Assembly (NCBI GenBank): GCA_934183305.1
Contig: CAKPSF010000001.1
Span: 62,001 to 126,000, forward strand
Direction: 5' to 3'
Length of the DNA: 64,000 bases
Source: an uncultured Clostridia bacterium
GTDB lineage: Bacteria; Bacillota; Clostridia; TANB77; CAG-508
Positions within the stretch are counted from its first letter, which is position 1; each line of letters begins with the position of its first letter. Shown here piece after piece: positions 43,944 through 53,167 of the stretch. The position numbers and the translations under genes were made by a program. The notes beneath the pieces are model-generated. The model was given only the letters and a program-made list of their open reading frames with translations, had not been told where the DNA came from and did not search any database.

Positions 43944-44118
43944 AACAAATCTCCTTAATATTTCATATTACTTATTATACCCATTTTAATAATATGTTTC
44001 AATAAAATTTAACCAAAATATAAAATATAATTTTTTTCTTGTGTTTTTTTGCGGGTTATGGTAATATAATGTTGCATTTATAAATTTTTTGTAAAAATTT
44101 ACGAAAGGAGATGTTGTT

Positions 44119-44385
44119 ATGGATACAAAAACAACAAGTATTGTTGGATATATTACATGGATTGGTTTAATAGTTGCTTTTTGTGCTGGAGATAAAGAAG
44201 GTGCAAAATTCCACTTAAATCAAGCATTAGTAATCTTCCTATTTTCTTTATTATCAGTCATACCTTGTGTAGGATGGATTTGGGGAATATTTATGTTAAT
44301 TTGTTGGGTAATGGGATTAATAGCAGCTATAAATCAAGAAGAAAAAGAAGTTCCATTAATTGGAAAAATAAGAATTTTAAAATAA
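44119..44385 (+). CDS. DUF4870-like small membrane protein
   Basis: This 88-aa protein has two or three hydrophobic segments and the motif AKFHLNQALVIFLF typical of DUF4870/Tic20-like small membrane proteins. The Shine-Dalgarno is AAAGGAGA. Function is unknown. It stands alone with a terminator after it. Confidence 0.8.
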   Translation: MDTKTTSIVGYITWIGLIVAFCAGDKEGAKFHLNQALVIFLFSLLSVIPCVGWIWGIFMLICWVMGLIAAINQEEKEVPLIGKIRILK

Positions 44386-44390
44386 TTCTT

Positions 44391-44426
44391 ATACAAGCTG
44401 CTAATAATTAAATTGGCAGCTTGTAT
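44391..44426 (+). terminator. Terminator after the DUF4870-like gene
   Basis: ATACAAGCTGCTAA pairs with TTGGCAGCTTGTAT (one mismatch) around an 8-base loop, followed by TTTTATATT. Confidence 0.8.
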
Positions 44427-44446
44427 TTTATATTAAAGAGGTACTT

Positions 44447-44845
44447 ATGAAAAAAAGAAGTTTAGATGATTATGTTTATTTTTCACTAATAATAACTTGT
44501 ACTGTACTATTTATTTTAGGAATTATATATAAATGTTTTTTTAGCAAATTTAAAATTGGCTATTGTGTTATATATGATAAATTAGGAATATATTGTCCTG
44601 GTTGTGGTTGCACAAGAGCATTTGAGGCTTTATTAAAATTCGATATAAAATCTTCAATTATTTATAATCCTGCAGTTTTTTATTCTGTAATTATTTTAAT
44701 TAGTTTCCTTACAACGCAAACTATTGAAAGAATTACAAAATCTACTCAACACATAATGCCATATTCTAATTTCTATTTATATATAGGAATTTTTATTATG
44801 CTTTCAAATTGTATAATAAGAAATATAATTAAAACTCCTATATAA
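44447..44845 (+). CDS. DUF2752 membrane protein
   Basis: This 132-aa protein has three hydrophobic spans and the family signature CPGCGCTRAFEALLKF at about residues 50-65, two cysteines in a CxxCxC-like site that suggests metal or disulfide chemistry. Function is unknown. Its 3' end overlaps the convergent mfd stop by 8 bases. Confidence 0.85.
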   Translation: MKKRSLDDYVYFSLIITCTVLFILGIIYKCFFSKFKIGYCVIYDKLGIYCPGCGCTRAFEALLKFDIKSSIIYNPAVFYSVIILISFLTTQTIERITKSTQHIMPYSNFYLYIGIFIMLSNCIIRNIIKTPI

Positions 44846-47800
44846 TGCCTAAAAATCTTTTAACTTCTGTTAATATTGTTTTACTATTGTTATCTCTTAA
44901 CTTTAATGTTATATATGGTTCTGTTCCTGCTGAAAATCTTAGATTATCTTTATATTCTTTTACTAATGTATCTACTACATCCATATTAAATAACTTAGGG
45001 TCAAAATAAAATACTATATTATTCATTTTTTGTGTTACTTTAAATATATTTTTCTCTTTACATAGCATTTTTATTCTTGCTATTTCAATTAAGTTTTCAA
45101 CTTCTTTTGGCATTGTTCCATATCTATCTGTTGATTCATCTATTACATCTGCTATATCATCTTCTGTTTTTGCTAGTGCAATATTTTGATACATCTCTAT
45201 TTTTTGTGCTGTTACTTCTATATATGTATCTGGTATATAACAAGAAACATTTAAGTCTATTTGTATATCTCTTTCTTCTTCTACTTCTATACCCTGCATA
45301 TTTTTTACGACTTCATCTAGTAAATTGCAATATGTGTCATACCCTACTTGTTCCATATGTCCATGTTGTATTTCTCCAAGTAGACTTCCAGCACCACGAA
45401 TTTCTAGGTCTCTCATAGCAATTTTAAATCCAGAACCAAACTCGGTAAATTCTTTTATTGTTTTTAATCTCTTATCTGCTACTTCTGATAACATTTTATC
45501 TTTTCTATATGTTATATATGCATATGCTTGAGCATTACTTCTTCCAACTCTTCCACGAATTTGATACAGTTGTGCCAAGCCTAATCTATCTGCATTTTCA
45601 ACAATAATTGTATTTGCATTTGGTATATCTATTCCAGATTCTAATATTGTAGTACATACAAGAACATTAATTTCTCCAGCAACAAATCTTTCCATTATTT
45701 CTTCTAGTTCTTTACCGCTCATTTGGCCATGTGCGTATTCAACCTTTGCTTCTGGAACTAAATCTGCAATTTGTTCTGCTTTTGCTACTATCTTTTCAAC
45801 ATTATTAAATAAATAAAATACTTGGCCACCTTTTTCTAATTCTTTTGTTATTGCCTCTTTTATAACCTCTTCATCATATTCTAATACATATGTTTGAACT
45901 GGTTTTCTATTTTGTGGTGGTTCATATATAACAGACATATCTCTTATTCCAACAATAGACATATGTAAAGTTCTCGGTATTGGAGTTGCAGTCATTGTTA
46001 AAACATCTACATTTGTTTTTATTTCTTTAATCTTTTCTTTATCTTTTACACCAAATCTATGTTCTTCATCAATTATTAATAATCCTAAATCTTTAAATAT
46101 CACATCTTTACTTAGGATTCTGTGAGTTCCTATTACAACATCAATTTCTCCAAGCTCTAGTTTTTTTACTATTTCTTTTTGCTCCTTTTGAGTTTTAAAT
46201 CTGTTTAATAATTCAACTCTTATTGGGAAATCTTTCATTCTTTCTTTAAATGTTTCATATTGTTGGTTTGCAAGTACAGTTGTTGGAACTAAATAAGCTA
46301 CTTGTTTTTGATCCATTACGGCTTTAAATGCTGCTCTTATTGCAACTTCTGTTTTACCATATCCAACATCTCCACAAAGCAATCTATCCATTGGCATTGA
46401 AGTTTCCATGTCTTTTTTAACTTCTTCAATACATCTTAATTGATCTTCTGTTTCTGTATATGGAAAGCTATCTTCAAATTGTTTTTGCCATGCTGTATCA
46501 GCAGAAAATGCATATCCTTTTGCCTTTTTTCTTTTTGCATATAATTCTATTAATTCTTTTGCAACTTCTCTTAAATTAGCCTTAACCTTTGCCTTTGTGT
46601 GTTCCCATTCTTTGCTTCCTAATCTATTTAGTTTAGGAGCCACTTCTCCCCCACCAATATATTTTCTAACATTATCTAATGAGTTTGTTGGAACATATAA
46701 TATATCTTCGCCTTTATATTTTATTTTTATATAATCTTTTGTAACGTCACCTGTTTTTATAGTATTTACTCCTATAAATTGACCTATACCATTAGTTCTA
46801 TGAACAACATAATCTCCTATTTCTAGGTCTGCAAACACTACTTTTTCTGCTTGTTTAAAAACAGAAGAAGATTTCCTTTTTTTCTTTTCTGTACTAAATA
46901 ACTCTTGACTTGTTATTACAATTAAATTATTATCAAAGCATTCAAATCCAGAAGATAATGTTCCTTTAGAAACTATTACTATTCCAGTATTAATTGGAAT
47001 ATTTAAGTTTTCTACATATTTATGTGGTATTTCTTTTTCACCTAATAATGCAATTAATTTCTTACTATTATCTTCATTTCCTGTTAATATTATTACTTTT
47101 TTATTGTCAGATAAACTCTCAATTGTTTTATTTACAAGTAAATCAATTGAAGATTTATAAAAGTTAAGTTCTTTAAAAGTAAATCTATACATGTTAGGTC
47201 TATTAAAAGCTATATCTTGTTTTTCTAAAAATATATTTTGATACTTAGTTATTTTTTGTTCTACTGCTTCATAGCTTTCTAGGTATCGTAAAATCTCTGG
47301 AACGCTCTTTTCTTTTTCTGTTAAAGTTTGAATTAGCATTTGGGTATCTTTACTAATATTTTCAGCCCTTGTTTTTATTTTTCCTATTTCATCTAAAAAT
47401 ATTATTGTATTACTTTTTAAATAATCTAATACATTTGCAGTTTTATTATAAAAACAAGTTAAATATTTATCAATTTTAGAAATATAGTTTTCCTCTTTTA
47501 TTTGTTCTATATCCTCTTGAACATATTCACCTATATATTTATCTTTTATATTATTCACTATGTTTTCTATGTTATTTGTTACTATATATTCGTGTGCTGG
47601 ATATATAACTATTTCATTTAGCTCTTCTATTGACCTTTGTGAAAAAATATTAAAGTATCTTATTGAATCTATTTCATCTCCCCAAAATTCAACCCTAACA
47701 CCTTTATTGCTGGTAATTGCAATATCTATAATGTCTCCTCTAACACTAAATTGACCTTTTCCTTCAATAAGTTCAGCTCTTTCATAACCTAATTTAACTA

Positions 47801-48263
47801 ATTTTTCTTTTATTTCTTCAAATTTATATTCTTTGTTAAACTCAAATTTAATTACATTTGAATATAACTCTTTAGGGCTTATCATTTTTTGCATACATGC
47901 TTCAATTGTAGTAATGACAATATCTGCACTACCATTATATATTCTATTTAAAGCCTCTATTCTTTCATATGGCAAATCTTTACTTTCTGCAATATAATCG
48001 TAAGTTACTATATCTTTTTTAGGAAAATATACTACTTTTGAATTAAAATATTTAATATCTTCTAAAAGCTTTTTAGCCTGTATTTCATTATATGTTATTA
48101 AACATATTGGTCTTTTACAGGTTTCTTTTGCCACAGTTAAACTTAGAACTTTTGCAACGTCAGTTAAGCCCAATATATTTATTGGACTTATTTTTTTATT
48201 TATATTATCTAGGCAATCTTTAAATTTCTCATTGTCTACAATTTCTTTTATTATAGCATTCAT
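44838..48263 (-). CDS. mfd: Transcription-repair coupling factor Mfd
   Basis: Mfd pushes stalled RNA polymerase off damaged DNA and recruits UvrA. The 1141-aa protein has the UvrB-like N-terminal module, the RNA polymerase interaction domain (DYVVHRTNGIGQFIGV, about 495-560), and the RecG-like motor: Walker A LLCGDVGYGKTEVA, DEEH box LLIIDEEHRFG, TATPIPRTLHM, and RVGRSNAQAYAY. A TRG motif and the C-terminal domain (PDTYIEVTAQKIEMYQNIA) complete it. A promoter with TATAAT lies at 48288-48316. Confidence 0.97.
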   Translation of the reverse strand: MNAIIKEIVDNEKFKDCLDNINKKISPINILGLTDVAKVLSLTVAKETCKRPICLITYNEIQAKKLLEDIKYFNSKVVYFPKKDIVTYDYIAESKDLPYERIEALNRIYNGSADIVITTIEACMQKMISPKELYSNVIKFEFNKEYKFEEIKEKLVKLGYERAELIEGKGQFSVRGDIIDIAITSNKGVRVEFWGDEIDSIRYFNIFSQRSIEELNEIVIYPAHEYIVTNNIENIVNNIKDKYIGEYVQEDIEQIKEENYISKIDKYLTCFYNKTANVLDYLKSNTIIFLDEIGKIKTRAENISKDTQMLIQTLTEKEKSVPEILRYLESYEAVEQKITKYQNIFLEKQDIAFNRPNMYRFTFKELNFYKSSIDLLVNKTIESLSDNKKVIILTGNEDNSKKLIALLGEKEIPHKYVENLNIPINTGIVIVSKGTLSSGFECFDNNLIVITSQELFSTEKKKRKSSSVFKQAEKVVFADLEIGDYVVHRTNGIGQFIGVNTIKTGDVTKDYIKIKYKGEDILYVPTNSLDNVRKYIGGGEVAPKLNRLGSKEWEHTKAKVKANLREVAKELIELYAKRKKAKGYAFSADTAWQKQFEDSFPYTETEDQLRCIEEVKKDMETSMPMDRLLCGDVGYGKTEVAIRAAFKAVMDQKQVAYLVPTTVLANQQYETFKERMKDFPIRVELLNRFKTQKEQKEIVKKLELGEIDVVIGTHRILSKDVIFKDLGLLIIDEEHRFGVKDKEKIKEIKTNVDVLTMTATPIPRTLHMSIVGIRDMSVIYEPPQNRKPVQTYVLEYDEEVIKEAITKELEKGGQVFYLFNNVEKIVAKAEQIADLVPEAKVEYAHGQMSGKELEEIMERFVAGEINVLVCTTILESGIDIPNANTIIVENADRLGLAQLYQIRGRVGRSNAQAYAYITYRKDKMLSEVADKRLKTIKEFTEFGSGFKIAMRDLEIRGAGSLLGEIQHGHMEQVGYDTYCNLLDEVVKNMQGIEVEEERDIQIDLNVSCYIPDTYIEVTAQKIEMYQNIALAKTEDDIADVIDESTDRYGTMPKEVENLIEIARIKMLCKEKNIFKVTQKMNNIVFYFDPKLFNMDVVDTLVKEYKDNLRFSAGTEPYITLKLRDNNSKTILTEVKRFLGII

Positions 48264-48287
48264 AATTGCTCCTTAAACACAAATTAT

Positions 48288-48316
48288 ATTATACAACTTT
48301 TCCAGCTATTTGTCTA
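48288..48316 (-). promoter_or_regulatory. Promoter of mfd
   Basis: Minus strand TAGACA (48311-48316), 17-base spacer, TATAAT (48288-48293), 25 bases before the ATG. Confidence 0.65.
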
Positions 48317-48464
48317 CAATACAAATTATCAAATTTTTACTTTTTCAAGCGCTTTTATACATTTTTTACAATTGTGCTATTCTCGAATATTTTTATAAAT
48401 CCTTAATTTTTTGCGAAAATTTGTTCTTTTTGTATTGATTTATCATAAATTTCATGTTATCTTT

Positions 48465-48577
48465 AACATTAAACGTTGCCTTGGCAACAGTTCTATATAA
48501 GAACTGGGTTGATAAGCAACTACATAAATAAAAAAAGACTCACATCTGTAAATTTGACGATTTAGATGTGAGTTTTT
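48465..48577 (+). ncRNA. Candidate structured small RNA ending in a terminator
   Basis: The mfd-mscL interval has no gene for nearly 500 bases. Within it are three small hairpins in a row: GTTGC/GCAAC (48475-48488), AGTTCT/AGAACT (48489-48505) and GTTG/CAAC (48508-48520). They are followed by a strong terminator stem, AAAAAGACTCACATCT with AGATGTGAGTTTTT (48532-48577). This is the layout of a short independent transcript. No known RNA family was recognised and the promoter is weak by eye, so strand and function are uncertain. Confidence 0.4.
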
Positions 48578-48700
48578 ATATCTATTTGGCCAAAACCACA
48601 TTTGTGGAATTGTCATTTCCTATATTTATTATAACTGAAGTTTTTATAAATGTCAATGAAATTAGAACAAATCACTACATTACTATAAATCATATAATAT

Positions 48701-48729
48701 TTGACTTATTTGTTTTTTTGTCGTATTAT
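48701..48729 (+). promoter_or_regulatory. Promoter of mscL
   Basis: TTGACT (48701-48706), 17-base spacer, TATTAT (48724-48729), 29 bases before the ATG at 48759. I see nothing definite between the candidate RNA and this promoter. Confidence 0.7.
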
Positions 48730-48758
48730 GTATATATAATTATATATGGAGGTTTTTT

Positions 48759-49256
48759 ATGTTTAAAGAATTTAAAGAGTTTGCTCTTAAGGGTAATATT
48801 GTCGATTTAGCTATAGGTATTATAATTGGTGGTGCTTTTCAAAGCATTGTTAATTCATTAGTTAAAGATATTATAATGCCTCTTATAAATATTTTTACTG
48901 GTAGCATGGATTTTTCTTCATTGGTCTTAAAGATTGGAAATTCTTCTATAAAATATGGTTCTTTCATAACTGCTGTTGTTAATTTCTTAATTATAGCTTT
49001 TTCTTTATTCTTGTTTGTGAAATATATTAATAAAGTAAATAAAAAATTAGAAGAGGCTAAAATTCAAGAATCTGAAAAGTTTGCAAAATTAAAAAACAAA
49101 AGCAAGTTATTACAAAAACTTACTAAGAAATCAAAATCAACAACTAATCCTGAAGTTAAAATTGAAGCAACAACAAAAATTTGTCCTTATTGTTTAAGTG
49201 AAATTAATATTAAGGCTTCAAGATGTCCACATTGCACTTCAAAATTAGAAGATTAA
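48759..49256 (+). CDS. mscL: Large-conductance mechanosensitive channel MscL with C-terminal zinc ribbon
   Basis: MscL opens under membrane tension to release solutes during osmotic downshock. The N-terminal helix and TM1 (FKEFALKGNIVDLAIGIIIG) and TM2 (SFITAVVNFLIIAFSLFLFV) are canonical. After a basic helical region the protein adds a four-cysteine ribbon, CPYC and CPHC 16 residues apart, giving 165 aa against about 130-150 in simple MscL. Such tails occur in other Firmicutes, where their role is unknown. GGAGG precedes the ATG. Confidence 0.93.
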   Translation: MFKEFKEFALKGNIVDLAIGIIIGGAFQSIVNSLVKDIIMPLINIFTGSMDFSSLVLKIGNSSIKYGSFITAVVNFLIIAFSLFLFVKYINKVNKKLEEAKIQESEKFAKLKNKSKLLQKLTKKSKSTTNPEVKIEATTKICPYCLSEINIKASRCPHCTSKLED

Positions 49257-49262
49257 GAAAAT

Positions 49263-49285
49263 AAAGAGCACTTAATGTGCTCTTT
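49263..49285. terminator. Terminator between mscL and the dNTPase gene
   Basis: AAAGAGCAC/GTGCTCTTT around a 5-base loop, shared by the convergent genes. Confidence 0.75.
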
Positions 49286-49291
49286 GTTCTG

Positions 49292-50461
49292 TTATTCATA
49301 TAATTTTTCCTGATTAAATTCTTTAAAATTATATTCGCATTCTCTTAGGAAAAAGCTATCTGTTTGTCCTGCCATATAATCAATTATCATTCTTTTGGTT
49401 GATGTTTTTTGTTTGTATTCTTTGCTTTTTTCATTTATAAATTTTACTAAGTTAATTTTACTTATATTGTCATTCTCACTGCCTTCACTTAGGAATTCCA
49501 AGTACCTATCATACAATTTATAAAAATATTTTTCTATAATGTCATTATTTTTGCATGCCTCTTTTGAAGTATATATGTGCTTATAATTCCATTCTTTTAA
49601 TTTCATTAGTGCATCAAAAACTTCTTTTGAAAATGAAATATAATCTTTTCCATAACTATTTTTAACTATATCTTTTATTAAGCTATTTACTATCATTGAA
49701 TTATTATTTTTTAGTACTTTTGTAATTTCTATTGGTAAATCTTCTCTTTTTATACTTCCAACCACAATTGCATCTTCAATATCTCTACCTATATATGCAA
49801 TAATATCAGATATTCTTACAACACAGCCTTCTAATGTCATTGGAACAATTAAGTCTGAATAACTTTCTTCTGTAAATGATTTATCTAATTCATTTATAAA
49901 CTCTTTTACAGTTTTTTTACGTGGTTTATATTTATCTTGCAAAATCTCTCCATTATGCGCTAAAATACCATCTAATGTTTGAAGACTTATATTCAACCCT
50001 TCTATGTCTTTTAAAGCTCTAACGCTTTGAGCATTATGCTTAAAATATCCAATTTTTTCTCTTTTACATATATTATCTAAAAAATATTCTCCAGTATGTC
50101 CAAATGGTGCATGTCCTACATCATGTCCAAGTGCTATTGCCTCTATTAAATCCAAATTAAGATTTAATACACTTCCTATCGCTCTCGCTATTTTAGAAAC
50201 CAATTGAACATGTAAAACCCTATGTGTTATATGGTCATTTTTAATTAATGAATATACTTGCGTCTTATCTATATATCTAGTATAACTTAGCGAATGTATA
50301 ATTCTATCTGCATCTTTTGAAAATACTGGTCTAAATTCATTTTCTTTTACATTGGTATCTTCCTTTAATAAAATAGCATCTTTGCTTTTACATGCATATG
50401 GTGATAAAATGTCTTCTCTATTTAGTAATTCTAATCTTATTGTATCAAATATGTTTTCCAT
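49292..50461 (-). CDS. HD-domain dNTP triphosphohydrolase (dGTPase-like)
   Basis: Family members hydrolyse dNTPs to nucleoside and tripolyphosphate. The 389-aa protein has the metal-binding HD motifs: H in THRVLHVQLV, GHDVGHAPFGHTGE, and the later D in RISDIIAYIGRD. The insertion HNAQSVRAL after the HD is typical of dGTPases. Substrate preference cannot be read from sequence. It is a single gene ending at a shared terminator. Confidence 0.9.
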   Translation of the reverse strand: MENIFDTIRLELLNREDILSPYACKSKDAILLKEDTNVKENEFRPVFSKDADRIIHSLSYTRYIDKTQVYSLIKNDHITHRVLHVQLVSKIARAIGSVLNLNLDLIEAIALGHDVGHAPFGHTGEYFLDNICKREKIGYFKHNAQSVRALKDIEGLNISLQTLDGILAHNGEILQDKYKPRKKTVKEFINELDKSFTEESYSDLIVPMTLEGCVVRISDIIAYIGRDIEDAIVVGSIKREDLPIEITKVLKNNNSMIVNSLIKDIVKNSYGKDYISFSKEVFDALMKLKEWNYKHIYTSKEACKNNDIIEKYFYKLYDRYLEFLSEGSENDNISKINLVKFINEKSKEYKQKTSTKRMIIDYMAGQTDSFFLRECEYNFKEFNQEKLYE

Positions 50462-50543
50462 CTATTTCTCCTTTTCTTTATACTATATTATACCTTCAAA
50501 TTAGTATTTTTTCAATTATTTAGGATTATTTAATAAATTAGAC

Positions 50544-50572
50544 TTGCAATATTTGCTCTTTTGTGTTAAAAT
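50544..50572 (+). promoter_or_regulatory. Promoter of rpsT
   Basis: TTGCAA (50544-50549), 17-base spacer, TAAAAT (50567-50572), giving a leader of about 40 bases. Confidence 0.65.
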
Positions 50573-50617
50573 AATATACGTTATAGTTTAGACTCATATA
50601 AGAGGAGGTGCTTATAA

Positions 50618-50884
50618 ATGCCAAATATTAAATCAGCAATTAAAAGAGTTAATGTTATTGAGAAAAAAACATTAAGAAATAATATGATAAAATCAGCTTA
50701 TAAAACAGCTGTTAAAAGTTTCGAAGACGCTGTAGCTGAAGGTGATGTTAAAAAAGCTGAAGCATTATTTTCAGAGGCTACAAAGAAAATAGATGGAGCT
50801 TGTTCAAAAGGTGTTATAGTTAAAAACACTGCTGCAAGAAAAAAATCTGCTTTAGCAAAAAAATTAAATTCAATGAGTAAATAA
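50618..50884 (+). CDS. rpsT: 30S ribosomal protein S20
   Basis: S20 is a primary binder of 16S rRNA. The 88-aa, strongly basic, helical protein has the family pattern NIKSAIKRVNVIEK, RNNMIKSAYKTAVK and KGVIVKNTAARKKSALAKKL. GAGGAGGTG precedes the ATG. It is monocistronic with its own promoter and terminator. Confidence 0.97.
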   Translation: MPNIKSAIKRVNVIEKKTLRNNMIKSAYKTAVKSFEDAVAEGDVKKAEALFSEATKKIDGACSKGVIVKNTAARKKSALAKKLNSMSK

Positions 50885-50889
50885 TAATA

Positions 50890-50914
50890 AAAAGATTTCT
50901 AAAAGAAATCTTTT
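50890..50914 (+). terminator. Terminator after rpsT
   Basis: AAAAGATTTCT/AGAAATCTTTT with a short loop, then a further T run (TTTTTTCTTTT). Confidence 0.8.
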
Positions 50915-50984
50915 TTCTTTTACCAAAAATTACATTTGTTTTTGATGAATAATCATGGTATCATTATAAATAGGAGTGATACAT

Positions 50985-51233
50985 ATGATAAAAATGATTA
51001 TAGATAAATTTAAAAACTTAGATGAAAAAGTAAAAAAGATTATGAATAATGGCATTAAGTTTTCTTTTTTATTTTGTATCTTTTCGTCAATTATTTTATT
51101 GGTATATTTATTTTATAAATTACCAATTATATATTATTCTGGTTTAATTCTTCTTAAAACATCTTTTATGTTTTTTGCATATTTTATAATATTAGGTATT
51201 GGATTTGATACAATAAAAAAACAAATGGCCTAA
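50985..51233 (+). CDS. Small two-span membrane protein of unknown function
   Basis: This 82-aa protein begins with a charged helix (MIKMIIDKFKNLDEKVKKIM) and has two hydrophobic spans (about 25-45 and 52-75). I do not recognise it. The ATG at 50985 is chosen because TAGGAGTGAT lies upstream; a GTG nine bases earlier overlaps that site. It ends in a terminator shared with the next, convergent gene. Confidence 0.6.
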   Translation: MIKMIIDKFKNLDEKVKKIMNNGIKFSFLFCIFSSIILLVYLFYKLPIIYYSGLILLKTSFMFFAYFIILGIGFDTIKKQMA

Positions 51234-51240
51234 AAACATC

Positions 51241-51278
51241 AAAAAAGTAGCGGAGCATATTAATGCTCCGCTTTTTTA
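51241..51278. terminator. Bidirectional terminator inside the 3' end of the 118-aa gene
   Basis: AGCGGAGCAT (51249-51258) pairs with ATGCTCCGCT (51263-51272), flanked by A and T runs. The stop codon of the minus-strand gene lies in the loop. Confidence 0.85.
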
Positions 51279-51616
51279 CTTGGGATTTTTTTTACTTTAT
51301 ATTCTAAAACAACTTCATCTTCCGAACATTCACATTCTTCTTCACTCAAAGGACATAATATCGAAAAATTCTCATTATTTAAGAAAATTGGCATTCCAGT
51401 AAAAAAATCTGTAACTGAACATTCTCTATTTTCTTCATATTCAATGCAGTATAAACTATTAATTATAAAGCTTTTTCCTGCATTATTTGTTATTTTATAC
51501 AAAGCTTTATCACATATTTGAATTGGAGGATGTTGAATTCTAAAAATTTTACGAAAGATTTCTCTTTCTTTAATTTCCCTACAAATTGCTACATTTTGAA
51601 ATTTACACCGTTTCAT
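51260..51616 (-). CDS. Unknown 118-aa cysteine-containing protein
   Basis: I do not recognise this soluble protein. It has seven cysteines: near the N-terminus in MKRCKFQNVAIC, in the middle, and clustered in CPLSEEECECSEDE. I chose the start MKRCKF at 51616 because AAAGGGTAG lies upstream. The last codons run into the terminator stem, so the coding end (KIPSKKAEH) and the hairpin use the same bases. Metal binding is possible but unproven. Confidence 0.6.
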   Translation of the reverse strand: MKRCKFQNVAICREIKEREIFRKIFRIQHPPIQICDKALYKITNNAGKSFIINSLYCIEYEENRECSVTDFFTGMPIFLNNENFSILCPLSEEECECSEDEVVLEYKVKKIPSKKAEH

Positions 51617-51708
51617 TTTAGCTACCCTTTCAAAAAATTTTTTATATTTATATTTTATCACTTTTATTACTTTATGTCAATTACTAGATATTATTTTATA
51701 TCTATTCC

Positions 51709-53154
51709 TTACATTTTATTAATTTGTTCTATAAACATTTGATTTAGCATTTGTGGGTTTGCTTTTCCTTTTGTTGCTTTCATTGCTTGCCCTACCAAGA
51801 ATCCCAATGCTCTATCTTTTCCAGCTTTATAATCTATTACAGATTGATTGTTTTCTGCTAATATTTTTAACACTACTTCTTTTATAGCATTTTCATCTGA
51901 AATCTGAACCCATCCTTTTTCTTCTATTATTTTAGATGGTTTTTTATCTGCATTTTCAAACATTTCTTCTAGAACTTTTTTAGCTATTGCTGTACTTATT
52001 GTTCCTTTGTCTATTAGCATTATAAGTTCTGCAAAATTTTCAGAGCTAAATGGAATGTTTTCTGCTTCTAATTCTTTTTCATTTAATATTCTAGATACAT
52101 CAGACAATAACCAATTTGCTACTGCTTTAATATTTCCAGATATTTTTGAAGCTTCTTCAAAAATATTAGATATATATTTAGACGCTGTTAAAAGTTTTGC
52201 TTCTTTTTCTGTTAATTTGTAGTCTTCTATATATCTTTTCTTTCTGCTTTCTGGTAACTCTGGAAGATTATTTTTTATATTATTTATATATTCATCTGAA
52301 AGCTTTATTGCAACTAAGTCAGGATCTGGAAAATATCTATAATCTTCTGAGTTTTCTTTGTCTCTCATTGGAAATGTTTTTCCAGATACATCATCCCATC
52401 TCAAAGTTTGTTGAATAACTTTTCCACCATTTTCAAGAACTTGTACTTGCCTTTCAGCCTCATATTCAATTTCTCTTACTATACTTCTAAAAGAGCTCAT
52501 GTTCTTTGTTTCTGTTCTTGTTCCAAATTTTGTATCTCCCTTTTTACGTACAGACACATTAACATCTGCTCTAAAAGAACCTTCTTGCATTTTACAATCC
52601 GATACTTCTATATATTCAAGTATTGATTTTAATTTTCTTAAATATGCCTCTACTTCCTCTGTATTTCTAAAATCTGGACCTGATACGATTTCTATTAACG
52701 GAACTCCTGCTCTATTTAAATCCACTAATGTTCCGCCACCATAAGGATCATGATTTAGTTTTCCAGCATCTTCTTCTATATGGATTCTTACTAATTTTAT
52801 TTTTTTAGTTCCTTGTGAAGTTTCTATTTCTACATATCCATTTTCACAAAGTGGTTTATCGAATTGAGAAATTTGATAAGACTTTGGTAAATCTGGATAA
52901 AAGTAATTTTTTCTATCATTTTTGCTATCTTTAGCAATTGTACAATTAGTTGCAAGTCCTGCTTTAACTGCATATTCAACAACTTTTTCATTAAGTACTG
53001 GTAAACTTCCTGGCATTGCCATACAAACTGGACACACATGTGTATTAGGTGCACCACCAAATTCTGTTGGACAAGAACAAAATATCTTTGTTTTAGTTGA
53101 AAGCTCGCTATGTACTTCTAGACCTATAACCATTTCGTAATCTTCTCTTAGCAT
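51709..53154 (-). CDS. gatB: Asp/Glu-tRNA amidotransferase subunit B
   Basis: GatB phosphorylates Glu-tRNA-Gln or Asp-tRNA-Asn and amidates it with ammonia from GatA. The 481-aa protein has the GatB signature (VIGLEVHSELSTKTKIFC, CPVCMAMPGSLPVLN), DLPKSYQISQFDKP, and the C-terminal YqeY-like tRNA-binding tail ending GQAMKATKGKANPQMLN. The start MLREDYEMVIG at 53154 has AAGGAGG upstream. It lies 13 bases after gatA. Confidence 0.96.
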   Translation of the reverse strand: MLREDYEMVIGLEVHSELSTKTKIFCSCPTEFGGAPNTHVCPVCMAMPGSLPVLNEKVVEYAVKAGLATNCTIAKDSKNDRKNYFYPDLPKSYQISQFDKPLCENGYVEIETSQGTKKIKLVRIHIEEDAGKLNHDPYGGGTLVDLNRAGVPLIEIVSGPDFRNTEEVEAYLRKLKSILEYIEVSDCKMQEGSFRADVNVSVRKKGDTKFGTRTETKNMSSFRSIVREIEYEAERQVQVLENGGKVIQQTLRWDDVSGKTFPMRDKENSEDYRYFPDPDLVAIKLSDEYINNIKNNLPELPESRKKRYIEDYKLTEKEAKLLTASKYISNIFEEASKISGNIKAVANWLLSDVSRILNEKELEAENIPFSSENFAELIMLIDKGTISTAIAKKVLEEMFENADKKPSKIIEEKGWVQISDENAIKEVVLKILAENNQSVIDYKAGKDRALGFLVGQAMKATKGKANPQMLNQMFIEQINKM

Positions 53155-53167
53155 AATTTCCTCCTTA

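Noticed and set aside
48465..48577. Degenerate tRNA
   Set aside because: The small hairpins do not form a cloverleaf and no T-loop or CCA end is present.
48568..48810. 80-codon open frame on the plus strand before mscL
   Set aside because: It starts inside a terminator, crosses the mscL promoter and overlaps the mscL start in another frame.
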